Counted from the first letter of the stretch, positions 12,030 through 23,674 are shown. The stretch is DNA of 64,000 nucleotides from Ophiobolus disseminans (GCA_010093685.1 MU006221.1:1-64000); one strand, 5' to 3'. Notes: generated from the letters alone by a model not told the origin. Program-made: numbers and translations.

Positions 12030-15000
12030 TAGCTAGCTAGCTTTTAGTCTGTATGTATAAGAGATTAATATTATTCTCTTAAGATTTCTAGCGTAGCTAG
12101 TGATGATGTATGTCGACGTGTCGCAATAAGGTTTTAAGGCGAGGCGTAGCCGTAGTGACTAGTCGAATTGTTTGCTGGTTGTCGCAGAACAGTATTTGCT
12201 TATTGCCTAGATCGAATTCGATGTCTTTAAAGAGTCTCCACTACTAGAGTAGTTCTGTGCCTGCTAAGGATGCAGCGACGAGCTTAGCTTTAGTGGTAGA
12301 TTTAGTAACGCATTATTGCAGTGTCGCTTTCTAGTTAATAGGACCGCTAAATAGAAAGAATATGTATCCTTAAGAGCTCTTCCGTGTAGCCTTGTAATCA
12401 GCGTATAAAGCATTAGTAGCACTAAAGAAGTCTAGCTCTTCGTGATCAACGATGTGAGCGGTGTTAGTGGATATTAAAGCGTTATAGTAGAGTGCTCGAT
12501 GTTTAGTGTAGTGTAGATATGCTATCGTCTAATAGGCAGCGTCTATATAACGTTGGGTTAGATTGACAAGGAATTCAGCTAGTTTTAAGTAAGCTTTGGA
12601 AACATTAGGTCGCGTAGCAGTAGCAACATAGCCGATAGATCCAACTAGTTGTGCGTATCTGTTCAGATTGGCTTCGTTCTTTAGCTCGTCTAAGAGAAGG
12701 AGTTCCTTAAGGGGAAGCGGAGTCGCAGGAGGTTGAGTAAATTGCTTTAGCGACGGATATTTAGTGCAGAGCTTGTCAATATACGCTAGCTGCGATAGCA
12801 AGATTAATCTAACTAACCTATCGCAGTATGTCTGTATGCCGCAGAAGGTAGATAGCTCTCCTAGCGATCGAATCTCGTATTTGCGTAGGAGCTTGCGTTT
12901 AAAGTTGTCAAGAGCGGCTGTATGTGCTAGCTTAGCAAGGACTACAATGTCGTCGACGTAGAAGAATACTAGTAGCTTGTCGTTTTTCTACAGGCATAGA
13001 GCATCTTTAACTAGTTTAAGTCTAAGCTCTGTAAGAGTCTTTGTGAATTCTTCGTACTAAAGAAGTAGCGAGGTTTTTAAGCCGTATAGTGCGCGGCGTA
13101 GCTCCTAAAGATAATCTAAATTAGAGAAACCTTCTAGTAGATAGCAGAATACTAGCGTGGCAAGTTAAGCGTTTGTGAACGCGTTAACAGTATCGTATTG
13201 TTAAACCTCTATATTAAAGTAGGCAGCAATAGCTATAAGTGCTCGGAATGTACGTATAGCTAGTGTAGCAGCGTACGTATCTTCAGCTGTTGTTTAAAGA
13301 TCGCCTCGTACGCAGATCCTAGCCTTGTATTTGTTAAGGTAGCCTTCGCTGTCGAGCTTGTATTTAAACACCTAAAGCAGTAGTAGGACCTTGTGGTCTT
13401 GAGCGTTAAAGTCCGTCTAGTTAATAGTCTTGTATGTGCCTTTGCGCTTAATATCTGATATCTCGCGCTGCATAGCTGCAATAAAGCCTTATTAGTGTAG
13501 AGCTAGTAGCTTCATCACATCCTAGTAAAATCGAGGTTTAGGCAGTAGATTTAAGTGATAGAATCGCGTTTTTGTAGCTGTAGTAGACGCAGCTACAAAT
13601 GTCGACTAGTATTTGTTGACAAAGAAGCTACCGCTTTTGCGAGAGGGCTTTTAGCTTCGTGTTAATCCTTTAGAAAGGATATGCGTGTCGCGTAGGTTGC
13701 TGTCAATAACCTCGCGGTTTTGTGCAGCATTTAAGTCAAGTGAGCTGCGTCGCTTCCGCTTTCTTGATGTTTAAGCAGAGGGCTAGAAGTCTAGTGTAGG
13801 ACTGCGTCTAAGAGTAGCTGATGAGGCTTGAGTAGGGAATTAAGGATCTAGATTAGGAGAGATTGTAGAGGCTAGTGTTAGCAAGAGAGGATCGCTGTGG
13901 AACTGATTGTGAGGCTTTGAGTGATCGTCTAAAGGCGAGCTGGATTTAGCCTAATTAAGTTCTAATATACTGCTATACTCGTCTTCTAAAGAGTCCTTAG
14001 GATCTTATAAAGCTAGCATATAAAGTGTGTGCGTAATTGCTTTAAGCTCTTCGCCTTGCAGGAGTAGATTAGATTCGTCTTTGTGCTAGTAGAAGAGATC
14101 CTTCTTAAATGTAACATCTCGTATCCGGATTACCTTGCCTTAATGTGCTCTGCTTGTCGCATTTAGTAGCTAAACTCGATAGATATTCGAGGAGTCGTAG
14201 CTAACAAGGTATCCGATAAGTGCGCGTAGAGATAGTTTGTCACCTCGTAGTATCTGTTGACGGAGTGCGTATGCGCGGCAGCTATATACTCGTAGATAAG
14301 CAATTGACGGCTGCTTCGAGTAGGCTATTTCGAATAGAGTTTTCCAACCGATTGTTCGTGTAGGTGTGCGATTAAGCAGGTAGGCTGCAGCGACGTATAT
14401 CTCAGGAGCAAGCTGTAGAGGCAAATTCGATGTAATGCTTATAGATCGGCTTCGAACGATCAAGTTCTTGCCTAAGCGTTTAGCAGATCTATTCTGTTCC
14501 TTAGTGTGTAGTGCTCTAATTTAGAGTCGAATGCCTTCTCTGTAACAGTACGCTCGCGCTAAGTCGTCGGTGAGACCGTAGCCTTTCTTATTATTAGCAA
14601 TTAGAAATGTAACAGTAGCGTTGAATTCGCGTTTGAGTGATCAATTAAGGCGGGTAAGGACGTTAAGAAGCGTTGCTTTGTCGCGCTTTGCGATTGTATA
14701 CACGAAATTAACCTTTGTGTATAGATTAAAAGCGTAGAAGACGTATCGATGTCCGTTGTAGCTAGTGACGTCAAGCTGTATAAGATCAATCGCTACAGTT
14801 TCGAAAGAACAAGACACGCTAAGCTCATGTCCAATACGCTGTAAGATAATTTAATATGCCTTGTTCTGCAGGCATTCTTCGCAGTTAATTGTAGCTAGAG
14901 CAGAACTAGTTAGTGGCAGTATTCCTCTAACGTGACTTGACAGGCGTTTAATAGCGTCACTGCCTGCATATCCTAGCAAGACATGTAGCTAAGGCTTAGT

Positions 15001-15700
15001 AAGCGATCAAGGCTTTAGCGGTAATGCAGAATGTTGTAGCCTGCGTTAATTAGTTGCGAAGGCTGCATGCTGCAGTAGTGGCTGTGCTGCAGGTTAAGAG
15101 CGATGCACGACTAGCTAATAGCCTCCTAGTTAGGTAAGCTTTGCGATATCTTCGCGAGGTGTTCCTCCGCGGTAGAGTACGTTTCGACTAGAATTAAAGT
15201 GGATATTTAATGATGTAAGACGCAAGAGGGAGACAAGGCTAGTAAAGAAGAATAGGATAAGAGCTACCCGCTTCAGCGTGGAAGTCTTAATGCCGCTTAG
15301 TGTTGTTAGGGGTATTGTGACTTCTCCCTATGCTTTAATACGAGCATCTAAAGCACCTGCTAGGACGATATTGTCGTTGGCTGCCGGAGCCTTCTAGTGG
15401 AACTCGGCGGGGTTATTGCAGATGTAGATATCTGTAGCAGGATCTAGCGTCTATAAGTAGAGAAGCGGATAGTCGCGGAGCAATAACTAGTTATTAAACG
15501 CCGATAAGAAGACAGCATATACCTCGTGTGATGATTGATCTGTAGGTTAATCGCTAGCATCGATTTCTATCGAATTAGCGTCAGTTCGCGTATTAGTATC
15601 CTTGCTCCTCAGCTTCTTGTAGCGTCGGTTCTTTTCCCGAATCTTGTTAAGGATGCCTTTCGTATCTGCAGCCTTAAATGCAGCAATCTTCTTAGCTTTC
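12030..15700 (-). pseudogene. copia pol: integrase, reverse transcriptase, RNase H
   Basis: On the minus strand, integrase C-terminal sequence (PEIYVAAAYLLNRTPTR) lies at about 14400-14350. An intact reverse-transcriptase box FFYVDDIVVLAK is at about 12970-12935. The RT-RNase H connection (NRYAQLVGSIGYVATATRPN) is at about 12660-12600, and RNase H-like sequence runs to about 12100. Stops are frequent and mostly TAG, so the enzyme cannot be made even though the YVDD catalytic residues survive. Confidence 0.85.
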
Positions 15701-16260
15701 TTAGGGTTTTCGACAAACCCTCATGTTCTAAGTGTTGTGTCGATGTACGGACACAGTCCCCAGAAGTGGTTGTCTCTACAGAGGCAGGGTTTTGACGGTT
15801 TTTTGTCGCTTCTTGATCTTTTTCTCTTGTAAGGAGATTCTTGACCATTCAGCGTAGCTCCAAATACGCCTCTATAAATGTTCGTCTTTCTTAAGTGCGT
15901 TGTTCGATGATAGCGTAGGAAGTCTGCAAGGACAGTAGATAGCTAAGACTCGCTGGAGACAGGTACGTTGCGGTTCAAGTTCCAGGTCTCTTTAGCTTTA
16001 AAGATACTAAGTGAGGCACTTGCAGCGTATGCGGCATTAACTTGCTTAATAGCTCGTACGAGATCCTTGTGTGCTCGGAAGCTATGTACTTCTAGCAAGT
16101 TGAGCTGCTTTGCTCGGTTGTATGCTGTAAGGAATTCGCTACACTAATCTTCGATGTTTGATCGGCGAGCGTGTAGAATTTTGGCTGCTTCGTACGCTTT
16201 TTGAACGCGGTACTCTTGATCAGCTGTAGTTAGAGAGTAGAGCTCTTAGAGCGTCTTGAT

Positions 16261-16641
16261 TTAATCATGAATAGACAGTTTGTCTTTGATGTAATAGAGG
16301 AGATCCTGCTGTATAGTCTTAGTAATGTGTGCTTCGACTTGTCCTAACTTATCCTTCAGGCGTCTGTATTCTTTGATGTCCTTGTAATAGTTACTGAGAT
16401 CCTGATTGTACTGCAGGAGAGCCTGCTGAGTAGGCTGAGTTAGTGGAGATCCATCAGCGTTGACGGTGGGTACTGGTCGAACAGGCTTCTCAGGCTTCTG
16501 AAGTGGACGATGAGGCTGATCAGGGTCAATGTATTCCCATACGTCACCTGCTTCAGCGATGCGCTTGACAACAAAGATCCAGAGTTCCCAGTTGCTCTGG
16601 CCGTCAAGGACGAGGTCGGATGTAACGGTATTTTTCGACAT
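16261..16641 (-). pseudogene. copia gag N-terminal part (open for 126 codons)
   Basis: Opens with an ATG at 16641, 88 bp from the 5' LTR, and reads as a copia-type gag N-terminus (LDGQSNWELWIFVVKRIAE, then VWEYIDPDQP). It stays open for 126 codons, far longer than any other frame in this element. It keeps ordinary CAG and CTG codons, which the rest of the element has largely lost. Beyond 16261 the gag frame breaks up. Confidence 0.8.
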
Positions 16642-16716
16642 GCTGATCGCGACGCTCTGTTGGTCGAAAGCTAGGTAGGTAGGTAGGTAGGTTGAAGATT
16701 GATAAAGCGGATTAGG

Positions 16717-16729
16717 CCGGGCTCATAAC
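16717..16729 (-). other. Primer-binding site of the copia element
   Basis: On the minus strand the bases immediately after the 5' LTR read GTTATGAGCCCGG. This complements the anticodon stem-loop of initiator tRNA-Met, the internal (half-tRNA) primer site typical of copia elements. The same 13-mer occurs at 43449-43461. Confidence 0.75.
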
Positions 16730-16882
16730 TGTAAGCAGTAGGGAGCAGGTGACGAAGTGTGATGTTGTGAAGTGTGTTGTCCTGGACTGGGATGTCCGTG
16801 ATCTAAGCTTATATACATGAAGTGGTGGGCTGATTGGCTAGTGGATAATCCACGTGACCATGCAAGGTGCCCTGGGCTTACA
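16730..16882 (-). repeat. 5' LTR of the copia element (unmutated copy)
   Basis: 153 bp, TGTAAG...CTTACA, followed on the right by the target duplication GGTAA. It keeps CA/TG at the sites where the left LTR has TA. Confidence 0.92.
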
Positions 16883-17401
16883 GGTAATGGCGGCGATGCT
16901 GCCCGCAATGGTGGTAATGCTACTGGCAAACGCGGCCAAGGTGCTGGCAACGGTGATACAAAGTTCTGCGACACCTGCAGCCACCCCGGCCATACCAATC
17001 GTCAATGCCCTAAGAACAACCCAACTTGAAATGGTAACGGAAAGTCGAGCGGTGGGAATGCCGTCAATCGCGCGTGCCACCAGTGCGGTCAATCCGGCCA
17101 CATCAATCGCAACTGCCCTTAGAACAACAGTGGTGCCGTCAAAGGTGGCCGTGGCGGCAACACTCAAGCCGCAAAGGCATATCACACATGTGGTAAGACC
17201 GGTCACACGAGCCAAAACTGCTCTCAAGGTCGCGGCGGCAGAGGTTGAGGTGGGAACGCTGGGTAATCTGGAGGTAACAAGGGTGGAAAGGTCATGACTT
17301 GCCACAACTGTGGTAAGACTGGCTACGCGAAGAGCGATTGTAGACAAGGCAGTGGTGTAGCGAAGCGAGGAGGTCGTGGTGGACGAGGAAACAAGAGATG
17401 A
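16883..17401 (+). pseudogene. Multi-CCHC zinc-knuckle, RGG-rich protein (CNBP/Gis2-like), 3' part
   Basis: The frame encodes Gly/Asn-rich linkers and four CX2CX4HX4C knuckles. The first two are intact (CDTCSHPGHTNRQC near 16966, CHQCGQSGHINRNC near 17075). The third has lost its first Cys (YHTCGKTGHTSQNC, about 17180), and the fourth has Tyr for His (CHNCGKTGYAKSDC, about 17300). It ends in an RGGRGGRGNKR tail and TGA at 17399. In-frame stops lie at about 17026, 17119, 17246 and 17260. Proteins with such arrays bind single-stranded nucleic acid; a cellular CNBP/Gis2-like origin is more likely than a retroelement gag because of the four knuckles and RGG tail. The copia insertion removed its 5' end. 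Confidence 0.8.
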
Positions 17402-18700
17402 AGCGAGGTTGCATTCTCTAAATTAGACTTCCGGTCGGTTTGCGAGGGGACGGCGGCCGATGTCTGTAGCTACGACTTCCGCGCATTAAAATAGCACGAT
17501 CGGATAGGAGGCCTGTGTGTTTCTTTCAAGTAATTTGGCGCCTTCACGACTATTCGCTGGCTAGTTTATCAGGTTCATGTGTAGATGCAAATCGGACAGA
17601 AAAGGTCTAATCAGTTGTTTCCGTGGTCAGCGCTTAGTGTACATCCTTGCACTAATACGAGATCCAGGAAATAATCCTATTGGCTTCGAGAGGGGCAACC
17701 GGGCTGAGGGGACCAGTTGAAGCCGTTGCACTAGCCGGATCTCAGCCGTAATCGTTGAATACGAGAGCCAAGATGTACACTTGATCTTGGCACAAGGCTA
17801 CAACGTACGGAGAGTGTATTTTTAAGGTAGACCCAGCTGCAAACGATAGCCAAGTTCCTTTCGTATCAACTTATTGTGCTCATATTAGTGCATGCAGCCA
17901 GTAAGATGTGCAGCTTCTAGCCACCCCCTCCGTACGTTGTATGCAACTAAGCAGCCTCAATCCTCACGTGAAATTAATTTCCGGTGGTATAGGGATGTTT
18001 CATCTCGGCCCGGCCGCGATCAGATCTAGGAGAAATCGGCGAACAACATTGTTGCGTCGGGAGAACTGGAAAGAGATTTCTTATTTTGCTGGCTCACGAA
18101 GGGAGCATGATTGCATTGCTTAAAGGAGATTAGACTCTACCTATACTGTGTAACGGTTGTTTATGTTTCACACACGTAGCGACGTCTCCCTTGGCTTGAT
18201 ATTCGGCTGCTTTGTTATGCTTGCAATCTATCTCGGACGCGTTGAATCGTTTCATGGCATCCACCAACTGAGAGCAGACTTGCGCTAGTCTCGTGTAGGA
18301 CGCCACCAACCCGAACCGATATAACGCAGGCGCCGCCCTTGTTCATTACACACCTACCCAAGCGCTTTGGACGGTGATTCGATAGTTCCCGCACTTCGCA
18401 GATACACTAGCCTCTGCGATGCACTGGCAAACCCTCGGCTTGGCGTCGTCAGATCTCCAACATCATCACATCTATCTGGGGTCCATAATCCTTCGCGCGT
18501 TTCACGCTGCTGCTGCTGGGTCTATTCCAGCCTGGTCTGATATCACGAAGTGAGTACGTAGATGTCCATGAATATACTTCGACCATGAAGAACGCTCGGG
18601 ACTTCGGTCTCCACAATTATTCATAGTATCCAACGTGGGGTATACTCAGCCTCGCGAGATGGGTATGGGCCGTCGAGAGACACCGAGGAACACGAGGACG
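17402..18700. other. Intergenic region without a supportable gene
   Basis: Only short overlapping frames without motifs. The copy-number state cannot be judged from one window. The last 150 bp are the promoter region of the secreted-protein gene. Confidence 0.5.
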
Positions 18701-18705
18701 GAGGG

Positions 18706-18713
18706 TATATAAG
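18706..18713 (+). promoter_or_regulatory. TATA box of the secreted-protein gene
   Basis: TATATAAG, 127 bp upstream of the ATG at 18840, followed by a pyrimidine/CA-rich leader. Confidence 0.6.
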
Positions 18714-18839
18714 AGCAGTACCATCATCTGACAAGAGAGCATTACAAACGCGATCATCTTCGCAGCATCTCCACACTCCACCATCTTTACCAAACATTTC
18801 TTCAGCTCTTCACGCCGTTCCTCGGCGAGATACTCAAAC

Positions 18840-19958
18840 ATGAAGTTCTCCAGCATTCCGAGTACCGCATTCTTGATGGCTTTGCTTTACAGCCAAGCAC
18901 ATGCAACACCAGCTACTCCTTCTGTGCCAGAGAGACGTCAGGTGAAACAAACTGTACAGATTGTGAACGAGATCCTCAACATCTTTGCACAAGTATTCAA
19001 GGGCGCTAAGCTGGCTTTTCCTGAGAAGATCAATGCTTGGTATGTAGTTCGCAGCCAATCTTGCACGCTATCATCGCTTACAAACTAAAGGGATTATAAG
19101 GCAAACGGGTACTTGTGCGAGGTCTATATGGAGACAACTGATGGCTTGAACTGTTACGCGAGTGTCACTTGTAATGACGGTACCTAAGCCCTAAATACTC
19201 AGGAATCGGATAGTTCAAGATACTGACAGCTCCCAGGTAAAAAGGAATATAACGCAGGCAAAGAAACATGGAACGTATGCTACCAGGGCGGCCGTCAATA
19301 CTTCACTGATTCCCGCATCGGAGAATTCAGCATCACCTTCAGGGAAAAGGACTCTAGTGGACAGGGCCTTACCGGTCCAGTTCTGCAAGTCAAGGATATT
19401 GACAACTGGATGGAGATCCCCGTATCAAACCTCGCTCACCAAAAGTGGATGGACGAAGATTGCGCGGCCCACGCTGGAACTAAATGCCCCGACGGTCCTT
19501 ACATCTGCACTAACCTACAATATGACACGTCGAAGGGCCGCACCAGGAACTGGAAGTGCGGTGTTCCCATGCGCGGCATGAACTTCCCGGGACTCGACTC
19601 CAATAAGCCCACTAACGCGCGAGACTATGCGCCAGGCTGGTGCGGAGTCCATGTTACGCAGTTCCAAAAGCCTAACCCGGCAAAGGACGGTTACAGGCTG
19701 GAGGCCAAGATCTTCGATGCGAACCAGAACGAGATCGGCAACTCGGTGGCGGCTGGCAAGACTGGCTCCAAGATTGTCTTCAACTCAAAGCTTCCCATGC
19801 CATTTGTCGTCAACAGCAGAGCCGTTGACGCAGACCCTCTCGACTTTGAGTACGGCCCGGAGAGGTGGGACTCAAACGAGCAGGCCGCCCATCATTGCAA
19901 GATGGGAGCATATGACAATGGAAAGAGGGACATGGACTGCGGCTTCCGGTGTGACTAG
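18840..19958 (+). CDS. Secreted protein of unknown function, candidate effector
   Basis: Spliced model: exons 18840-19039, 19091-19179 and 19237-19958, giving 336 aa. Introns are 51 and 57 bp with GT..AG ends, and phases join cleanly. Residues 1-22 form a signal peptide with a cleavable-looking AHA-T end. The mature part has many Cys, several likely paired (CEVY, CYASVTC, CGVPM, WCGVHV, CKMG, CGFRC), and ends CGFRCD. I do not recognise a catalytic motif or named family. The gene stands alone between a copia-disrupted gene and a nested repeat block, a setting common for fast-evolving secreted proteins, but that is context and not proof. The reading frame is intact with no TAG decay, so the gene has escaped the mutation that hit both neighbours. 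Confidence 0.75.
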
Positions 19959-20118
19959 ATCACCCAGGACTTGGACGCTGATTGGTCGGGGTGAACTCTT
20001 ATACTTTGACGCAACAGTTTGCATTTCTATTAGGGTTATTTTATATCTTCCTAGTGTGTTCTTAGACTTCGGTAGCGTACATTAGTTTATTAAATGGATA
20101 GTTTGAGCAGAGTGAAGT

Positions 20119-20214
20119 TGTTGATTGAAGGCTGACTGATCCCCCAATGAGATGACTACATAACTAGTGGGTGGCTGGGGATCACGTGGTCCCCAAATCT
20201 CATGTCCTTCAACA
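20119..20214 (-). repeat. Probable 3' LTR of the second copia element
   Basis: Bounded by TGTTGATTGAAGG and CCTTCAACA (inverted TGTTGA/TCAACA ends) and preceded on the minus strand by a polypurine tract. At about 96 bp it is short. No second copy is present in the window, so the outer boundary is provisional. Confidence 0.5.
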
Positions 20215-20429
20215 CTCCCCTTCAGCTATACAATCAGCAGTAAAATCCCCTAGAGCGGACCTTGTGAGTCCTGAAAAGGCTCCCAGAAATCGAAATCAAT
20301 AACTCCCCTGGCCTCAGTAAACTCCCCAAACCCTGTGAGAAAAATGGGAGAAGAGCACCATCAATTTCAAAAATGCCCCAACAATTCTATCATGCCCCCC
20401 AAATTTCCAGACTAAGTGCGGCGCAAAAT

Positions 20430-20942
20430 ACTAGAAACGCATCCCTTGGGAGGGGCTTTGCGAGTCTATTAGCCACCTGTTTCTCAGTGGGCGTGAACTT
20501 AATATCCACCTCCCTTAGTTCCTGGGCATCTCTCACAAAGTGATACTGTATATCAATGTGCTTTGCGCGAGCGTGATTGTAGGGATTTCACGCCAGTGCA
20601 ATAGCCCCTTAGTTGTTGCCTAGAATTAGTGTAGCCAAGGGTTTAGTTTTGTCTCTTGAATAGAGCTCTTCAAGCAACCGCCTAAGCTAGATAGCTTCCT
20701 TAGTGGCCTGAGTTTGCCCTATGTATTCGGCTTTGCAAGAGGAGAGAGCCACTGTAGGCTGCCGCTTTGATGACCAGCTAATAGCCCCACTGCCTAGGTT
20801 AAAAATGTAGCCTGAAGTGGAGCGCCTAGTAGCTGAATCACCGCCCCAGTTGGCGTTAGTGTAGCCCATAAGCTGCTGGAGGTTCCCCTTGTAAACCAGA
20901 ACAAGGTTTTGAGTGCCTTAGAGGTACCTGAACAGGTGTTTT
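20430..20942 (-). pseudogene. copia RNase H and pol C-terminus
   Basis: The minus strand reads MGYTNANWGGDSATRRSTSG and continues GAISWSSKRQPTVALSSCKAEY (20869-20740), the standard copia RNase H block, followed by HARAKHIDIQYHFVRD (about 20570). A few TAG and TAA stops interrupt it. Confidence 0.88.
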
Positions 20943-21329
20943 TGTGAAGGGCACTCGGAAGTAGAGAGGATATCTCCGATGTTCTGAGGCACAAGGGTTA
21001 GGTTTTGCAGATAGACAGACAGGGGGGTTGTGGCAGTTCTAACCGGGAGAATAGAGAGGACTGTCACAGGGGATTCACTACAATAATTAGGGTTGCTAGG
21101 AAGGCTGTATCAAGATCGCTGTACCATGCCCGTGCACCCGATGCCCGGAGTCGGCCTATGCCCCGCGAACACCATCTCAACCACCAAAAAGATAAGGCTA
21201 TAGAGCCACCAACAATAGATATTATTGCAAAAGATTTTAGATTTGTTGTCGCATAAGGTATATAAACAACTTGTATTATTTAAATTTACGTGTGGGTTTG
21301 ATTGCACGGCCAGAACTTGAGATCCTTAG

Positions 21330-23674
21330 TGGAGGTGGAGGTGCAGCCACCTCAACTATCCTAACTCCCCCATCACCACCAGAAGCTTGTACGCGCTTGG
21401 CCTTTGGCCAGGAGCTTGATAAAGCCTTTTGCTTGCCTATTTAGGACTGTTTCATAGCTTTTCTAGTGTTGTTAGCTTCAATTTTTGCCGTGCGCGCTGC
21501 AGCTTTTTCCGCCCTCTCCCTCTCCCTTACTACCTTGGCCTCCTCCCGCGCCACGCGCTTCTCCTCAGCTAGTTTTTTCTTGAGGAGATTGTTTAACTCT
21601 CTTAGTTTCTTAGCGTCAGCTTTCTAGAGTTGCAATTGCTTCTCCTCCTGCCCCCTAATGCTGTCAGATTGATGAGGTATTGAAACCTAATAATAGATAA
21701 GATGAATTAATGATGATGTGTTGTATTCTGGTGTTCTCCGGTCAAGTGCGGAGTTTGACCAGGTATCGGATCTAGTACTAGTGTGCCAAGGCGCTTGTGC
21801 CGGCCCCTTCCTGTCTCTTTCAGTGTTGGTAGCCTCACAGCACCTCTGATATCTGACAAATGCTCTCACGGTAGCGAGCTTCGCGGATAGCTCGAGGCAA
21901 CTAGAAGACTGCACCACCGTAGTACTCCTCATGTTGCTGCAAATCAAGGGCTTGTCCCGTCTTTTTATGCTTCTTTTTAGTCTTAAGAGCCTTATGTAAG
22001 CCCTTGTTCTCATAGTAGAGGAGCTTATTTTCAACCTAGAAGTGGTGGAGTTTCTCACCCAGCGCTCTTGCTTCATCTAGTGTCTTATCAGCCACTGTAG
22101 CCCTTAGAAGACGCTCTAATTAAAGCCACGTGTTCTTATTAAGTCCTACAGGGCTTGAGGGCTGTAAGCCTCTATCTGAAGTCTGTTTGTTGAAGCGTTT
22201 GAGTACAACCTGTCTGTTTTTAGGCTACACTCTAGTTGCTTCAAACGACTTGCGTACAAGCTCTGTATTAGTAAATACTATACGCTAGGCCTTCTAGAAC
22301 AGTACGAAGAAGTCGCCCTTCTTGATTAGTACTAACCCGTAGCTTTAGTGGAGGTGGTTAGTGAGCTTAGTGGAGTACGCGGTAGATAGGGGCTTGAACA
22401 TAACAACGTCTAGGGGTTGGAGCGTATAGGTAGAGTGGGGTAGGAACACAGCAAGGAGTATCCTATAAGCTTCACAGTAGTTAAAGAAATCCTGTATGAG
22501 GTAGCTGCTATAGCTATCAACTATAAGAAGATGCCATGATCTCCCCTGCCTTGCTTTCTCCTTAGTATACCGGTTGAAAACCTGTTCAAGCTACGCTAAC
22601 CCAAGCTTATTGTTTGTTCAACTAGATAGAGATAAGCTAATATAGACGTTGTGCTTCCTAGCTTCAACATCAGCCACCTATGAGGCTTGCAATGAGCTGT
22701 TTGCGGACTAGAAGATCATAGTAGGTGGGAGAACCGTCCTATCTCTACAAACGGTTGCCAACAAGGTTATCCACTCTCTGTTACCATCCTAGAGGCTTGA
22801 CGTCACCTTTTTTTTTATCCTATTAACGCTTAGAGAAGACTCTTTTTGAGCGGGTAGTCACCCCTATCATGAACCCCTCTTCATCTATGTTGTATGTATG
22901 TAAGGGGCCAGGCAGAAGACTGCAGAAAGGCTAGGTTTAACCCTAATAAATTCGATGGAGTCTATCTAGAGCTAGAGAGCAGGCTGACTTTATAGCAGAC
23001 TGCTGGCTTCTGGAAGTTTCTACATACCTTAGCATTTGTTAGCTGTTAGAAGAATATATCTTGTTCTAGCTAGTTCCCGGACGTTCCATGACGTCCTAGG
23101 TCATTCTATGATGTTCTAGGACATTCCATAATGTTCCATGTTCTTCCACGATGTTCCATGTTGTTCTATTGAACTGAAGTGACTCCACTGAGGATAGCAG
23201 AGGTTCTTACAATGTATTCTCAGGTATTATCTTATACTAGCTTATCTTAGGATAGAGGAGGTCGTAGTATAGCTTGTACTTTAAGCCTAAGTTAGCCTAG
23301 TGGCGGAGGGCGTCTATACCGCTTGTCTATTTTGAGATAATAGCATTGTCGTTTTGGTTGATGAAGCGCGTAACCCAGGACTTAGAGACACCTGTTTTAG
23401 CTATAGTAGAGGCAAAATTTTGCACCATAGCTCTTGTAGGTGGTAGCCCACGCTTGGTTAATTGCTTAAAATAGAGTACAAGCTCATGCTCCTGTTAAGC
23501 GTTAAGTTTTTGCTAGTTGTTGTCCGCAGCTTGTTTTGAGCTTGTTGCGCCGCGTATTCTTTGTCCCAATGTGGAGCAAACAACACCAGAGCAATCAGCC
23601 CAAACCTTAAGGCTGAAATCTTCTCCTAGTTCTCGCAAAAAATATGCTGCAACCGCGTCGTCAATCTAAGCCAT
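21330..23674 (-). pseudogene. pogo/Fot1-type transposase, nonsense-riddled
   Basis: From an ATG at 23674, the minus strand carries a CENP-B-type helix-turn-helix (TKRGLPPTRAMVQNFAS at about 23465-23410, then SKSWVTRFIN). It then carries the start of the DDE domain (NIDEEGFMIGVTTRSKRVFS, about 22890-22825), a central segment with HLLIVDSYSSYL near 22530 where the family has a D-G-H-S/G type motif, and a Lys/Arg-rich C-terminus near 21600-21500. Many stops, mainly TAG, and a minisatellite between the two domains show that it is inactive. Confidence 0.82.
23082..23170. repeat. Short-period minisatellite inside the pogo element
   Basis: About seven degenerate copies of GTTCCATGATGTTC-like 12-14 bp units lie between the helix-turn-helix and DDE coding parts. 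Confidence 0.7.

Larger units (their letters stand above)
11465..16882 (-). mobile_element. Full-length Ty1/copia retrotransposon, inactivated
   Basis: Two 153-bp LTRs (11465-11617 and 16730-16882) in direct orientation enclose a minus-strand gag-integrase-RT-RNase H order, which is the copia order. The flanks read AGTAA on the left and GGTAA on the right, consistent with a 5-bp target duplication GGTAA in which one TGG later became TAG. A primer site matching the anticodon region of initiator tRNA-Met lies next to the 5' LTR. The interior is full of TAG codons except for the first roughly 600 bp at the 5' (right) end. Confidence 0.93.

Noticed and set aside
16838..17347. 169-codon minus-strand frame over the zinc-knuckle gene
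   Set aside because: Low-complexity antisense shadow of the Gly-rich CCHC frame.
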